Source: Paenibacillus sp. LS1
GTDB taxonomy: Bacteria; Bacillota; Bacilli; Paenibacillales; Paenibacillaceae
NCBI RefSeq assembly: GCF_026013365.1
Contig: NZ_JAPDOE010000003.1
Coordinates: 186,001 to 250,000, forward strand
Length of the DNA stretch: 64,000 bases
Direction of reading: 5' to 3'
Under the pieces are notes generated by a model, which was not told where the DNA came from, searched no databases, and worked only from the letters and a program-made list of their open reading frames with translations. Positions 61,608 through 64,000 of the stretch are shown piece by piece (the first letter of the stretch is position 1; each line of letters starts with the position of its first letter). Both the position numbers and the translations under genes were made by a program.

Positions 61608-61625
61608 AATCAACTCTCCTTTTCG

Positions 61626-61640
61626 TGATAACCATTATCA
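61626..61640 (-). promoter_or_regulatory. Fur box of the AraC-type regulator gene
   Basis: TGATAACCATTATCA, one mismatch from the 7-1-7 Bacillus Fur consensus TGATAATNATTATCA. 19 bp before the GTG start. Confidence 0.75.
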
Positions 61641-61774
61641 ATTAGAGCCATCATAACTCAACTCTTCCTCGGTTATCAATGGCTGAAACCTGCCCACAAC
61701 CAGCCTATTAATGCAAAAAAAACGTCCTAATCTTCCATTGAATGCATTCTTGAACGGCATTACACTTGATTTAT

Positions 61775-61789
61775 TGATAATGATTATCA
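61775..61789 (+). promoter_or_regulatory. Fur box of the siderophore-binding lipoprotein operon
   Basis: TGATAATGATTATCA, a perfect 7-1-7 match, 30 bp before the ATG at 61820. Confidence 0.85.
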
Positions 61790-61819
61790 GTAAATGCTTA
61801 ATCATACAGGGGGATATTC

Positions 61820-62809
61820 ATGAGACACAAAATGTCGAGACTCACCACGTTGCTCACTTTATGTTTAGTGGTATTGGTTGCAACAGCTTGTGGTAAAACA
61901 GCTGATACAGCCAGCAACACAGCGGCGCAGAACACCAGTCAAACGACCACCCAATCCGAGGAAAAAGGAACCCAGATGGCGACCGACGCTTATGGTAATC
62001 AGGTGGAGATTCCCATAGCGCCCAAACGCATCGTATACACCGACAACACGGTTGGAGATCTGTTGATTTTCGGGATCAAGCCTGTAGGTGTAGTACAACA
62101 AGGCTTGCAATACGCGACGTATAAAGACGAACTGAAAGATGTTGCAGATATCGGCTGGCCGCCAAGTCCCGAGAAGATTGTGGAACTTCAGCCCGATCTG
62201 ATTATTACCTCAACTCCAGACCAAAAGCAGAATGAAACCCTCTCCAAGATTGCACCGGTGATCCTGACCAATGAATGGGACCCTATGCCTGTTCGGATCA
62301 ATCGTCTGGGTGAATGGCTTGGCAACAAGCAAGTACCCGAAGAATTCCTTGCACGGCATAATGCGGAGATTGTGAAGATGTGGAACGACTTACAGCAAGA
62401 CGGCACCATTGTGAAGGACGAGACGGCATCCGTATTCCAATACATGATCGGCCAGAAACGATTAAGTGTGTATACGACCAGTTACCTGCCCGGTTTCGTC
62501 TATAACGAAGATGGATTTAAGCCAACCGCAGCGATTCAGAAAATGATTGATAACCCGGATGACTATGGCTATGCCGATATTTCCATTGAACAGCTGCCCG
62601 AAATTGCAGGGGACCGGATATTCATTGTGTATTACAGTGACGAAGAACTGAAGGAAGTCGAGAACATGACCAAAGGTCCTGTATGGAACCAACTGCCCGC
62701 TATCAAAGCCGGTAAAGTATACTTCGTAAATGGCGGTCTCGGAATATCGACAGATCCACTAGCGAGGGAAGAACTGATCAAACAACTGCCGATCATGCTC
62801 AAAAAATAA
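61820..62809 (+). CDS. Iron-siderophore ABC-transporter substrate-binding lipoprotein
   Basis: 329 aa; GGGGGA before the ATG. Lipobox VLVATACG, a Thr/Gln-rich tether to ~50, then the FecB/FhuD-type fold (PIAPKRIVYTDNTVGDLLIFG; KIVELQPDLIITSTPDQK; AIKAGKVYFVNG). Binds a ferric siderophore outside the cell. Permease and ATPase genes are not in the window, so they are encoded elsewhere. Confidence 0.93.
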   Translation: MRHKMSRLTTLLTLCLVVLVATACGKTADTASNTAAQNTSQTTTQSEEKGTQMATDAYGNQVEIPIAPKRIVYTDNTVGDLLIFGIKPVGVVQQGLQYATYKDELKDVADIGWPPSPEKIVELQPDLIITSTPDQKQNETLSKIAPVILTNEWDPMPVRINRLGEWLGNKQVPEEFLARHNAEIVKMWNDLQQDGTIVKDETASVFQYMIGQKRLSVYTTSYLPGFVYNEDGFKPTAAIQKMIDNPDDYGYADISIEQLPEIAGDRIFIVYYSDEELKEVENMTKGPVWNQLPAIKAGKVYFVNGGLGISTDPLAREELIKQLPIMLKK

Positions 62810-62843
62810 AGGGATTGCACCCAACCAATTATGGAGGTAAGCG

Positions 62844-63887
62844 ATGACAGATTCACTTGAACTGTATGATGTGACCATCATCGGCGGAGGACCCGCCGGG
62901 TTGTACACAGCATTTTATAGCGGCATGAGAGAACTGAAGACCAAGGTTATCGAAGCACAGCATGAACTAGGCGGAAGAGTCCTGACGTATCCTGAGAAAA
63001 TGATATGGGATGTCGGGGCTATGCCTCCAATTCGTGGGGAACAGCTCATTGCACAGTTAATTGGACAAGCTCGTACATTCGATCCGACGATTGTTCTCGG
63101 TCAGCGGATTGTCGGCATGGAGCGTCAGGAAGATGGAGCCATTCTACTGACCGCTGATCAAGGCGAGCAACATCTGACCAAGACCGTAATTCTGGCTATT
63201 GGGTACGGAGAGCGCCAGAACGTCAAGCTTGAGATCGAAGGGGCAGATCGCTTCGAAGTAACCAACCTGCACTACACGGTTCAGGAACTGGAACGTTTCC
63301 GCAACCAGCGAGTATTGATCTCAGGTGGAGGTGATTCCGCTGTAGATTGGGCCAATGAGTTACAACCCATTGCCAGTAGCGTAACGATCGTTCATCGACG
63401 TGATCACTTTGGCGGTCTGGAGCGCAGTGTTACGATGATGAAGAACTCCTCCGTTCAAGTTCTTACACCCTATACTATAGAAGCGCTCCACAGCAGTGAT
63501 GGGACACAAATTAATCGTGTCTCACTCGTCCATACCGAGACATCAGAGCGAGATCAGCTGGAGGTCGATGCGGTTATCGTCAATCACGGTATGAAGTGCA
63601 ACTATGGTACCATCCGGGAATGGGGACTGAATCTGGGTGAATGGAACCTGGAGGTGGAAGCAGATATGACGACCAACCTTCCCGGCGTATATGCCGCAGG
63701 TGATTTTGTCTCCTATGATAGTAAAGTTGAATTACTCGCAGGCACCTTCACTAGTGGTATTCTTGCATTGAACAGTGCCAAGCGTTATATACAACCCGAT
63801 GCTTCTCCAATGGCTTATGTCTCCTCACACAATGAGCTGTTCAAAGAGAAAAACAGCGCCTTGGGTGTGGTTGAGGATGAAGTTTAA
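62844..63887 (+). CDS. Ferredoxin-NADP reductase-like flavoprotein (YcgT/YumC type)
   Basis: 347 aa. FAD motif [14 protein letters not shown] near the N terminus, NADP motif [13 protein letters not shown] at ~155, and the C-terminal FAD stretch [20 protein letters not shown]. TrxR-like without the CxxC, so a ferredoxin/flavodoxin reductase. Located 34 bp after the siderophore-binding gene with a shared Fur box; B. subtilis YcgT is likewise Fur-controlled. Probably supplies electrons to release iron from imported siderophore. Confidence 0.92.
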   Translation: MTDSLELYDVTIIGGGPAGLYTAFYSGMRELKTKVIEAQHELGGRVLTYPEKMIWDVGAMPPIRGEQLIAQLIGQARTFDPTIVLGQRIVGMERQEDGAILLTADQGEQHLTKTVILAIGYGERQNVKLEIEGADRFEVTNLHYTVQELERFRNQRVLISGGGDSAVDWANELQPIASSVTIVHRRDHFGGLERSVTMMKNSSVQVLTPYTIEALHSSDGTQINRVSLVHTETSERDQLEVDAVIVNHGMKCNYGTIREWGLNLGEWNLEVEADMTTNLPGVYAAGDFVSYDSKVELLAGTFTSGILALNSAKRYIQPDASPMAYVSSHNELFKEKNSALGVVEDEV

Positions 63888-63917
63888 AACATTTAACACA
63901 TAGAAACAACCTTCTGC

Positions 63918-63976
63918 ACACCAAATAGCGCCACATTCCCATGCTTAACATGCGGAACATGGCGCTATTTGGTGTT
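63918..63976. terminator. Terminator after the iron operon
   Basis: ACACCAAATAGCGCCA pairs with TGGCGCTATTTGGTGT; the loop contains a smaller stem (CATGC ... GCATG-like). Marks the end of the operon. Confidence 0.8.
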
Positions 63977-64000
63977 ATATGATTACGGGATTTACAAGAG

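Overview
The window looks like chromosomal DNA of a Paenibacillus-type, spore-forming, Gram-positive bacterium. Supporting signs are strong AGGAGG-type ribosome binding sites, frequent GTG/TTG starts, a Spo0E-like phosphatase, large S-layer-homology (SLH) surface proteins, proteins with copper-amine-oxidase-like 'stalk' domains, an HTH-TPR (RRNPP-type) receptor, a MocR-ddl pair and perfect Bacillus-type Fur boxes. The genus is inferred from protein style, not from a marker gene. I saw no rRNA, tRNA, insertion sequence or CRISPR array.

Layout. 0-15 kb: a MocR regulator (cut by the window edge) with ddl and an acetyltransferase; a stalk-domain lipoprotein that probably starts at ATT; an unannotated 42-aa acidic peptide gene; DUF1877, DUF4385 and TerD/vWA proteins; an SDR/TetR divergent pair; a flavin monooxygenase; a methyltransferase; PhnA; an N-terminally damaged VanZ-RDD gene; a carboxylesterase. 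15-21 kb: an AT-rich accessory island. It encodes a GAF-LuxR regulator, a small membrane protein (candidate immunity), two double-glycine bacteriocin precursors, a GRAM protein, a peptidase-containing ABC exporter and an HlyD partner. Several palindromes lie in it, including a perfect 21-bp inverted repeat between the divergent structural and export genes, and a parS-like site lies at its edge. 21-28 kb: a HAD / SMR / metallophosphoesterase operon and a sugar-type ABC importer (two permeases and a lipoprotein) with a divergent GbsR-type regulator.

28-36 kb: two tandem giant SLH proteins (1177 and 1333 aa). They share a nearly identical 1.4-kb 3' end, homologous upstream regions, and two or three copies of a ~245-aa repeat that I do not recognise. 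36-42 kb: an SDR/HxlR pair with a perfect palindrome, then a glycerate module (CdaR-type regulator, GntP permease, glycerate kinase, Lrp-type regulator) with a palindromic operator. 42-53 kb: an AT-rich orphan gene beside a gene remnant; a papain-like protein; a CdsA-like membrane enzyme; a YneA-like LysM protein divergent from ada; a PEP mutase-family enzyme; a YtrA-type regulator with an ABC transporter and a well-placed operator; Spo0E; and an HTH-TPR receptor.

53-64 kb: an aldo/keto reductase, a lipid kinase, a secreted leucine-rich-repeat protein with a stalk domain, a cytoplasmic GH30 glycosidase, an MFS exporter, and an iron module. In the iron module an AraC/substrate-binding fusion regulator diverges from a siderophore-binding lipoprotein and a ferredoxin-NADP reductase-like flavoprotein, with one Fur box near each promoter.

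The strongest leads for new biology are the bacteriocin island with its inverted repeat, the SLH repeat module with its paired regulatory regions, and a 39-nt promoter architecture shared by both SLH genes and the LysM gene.
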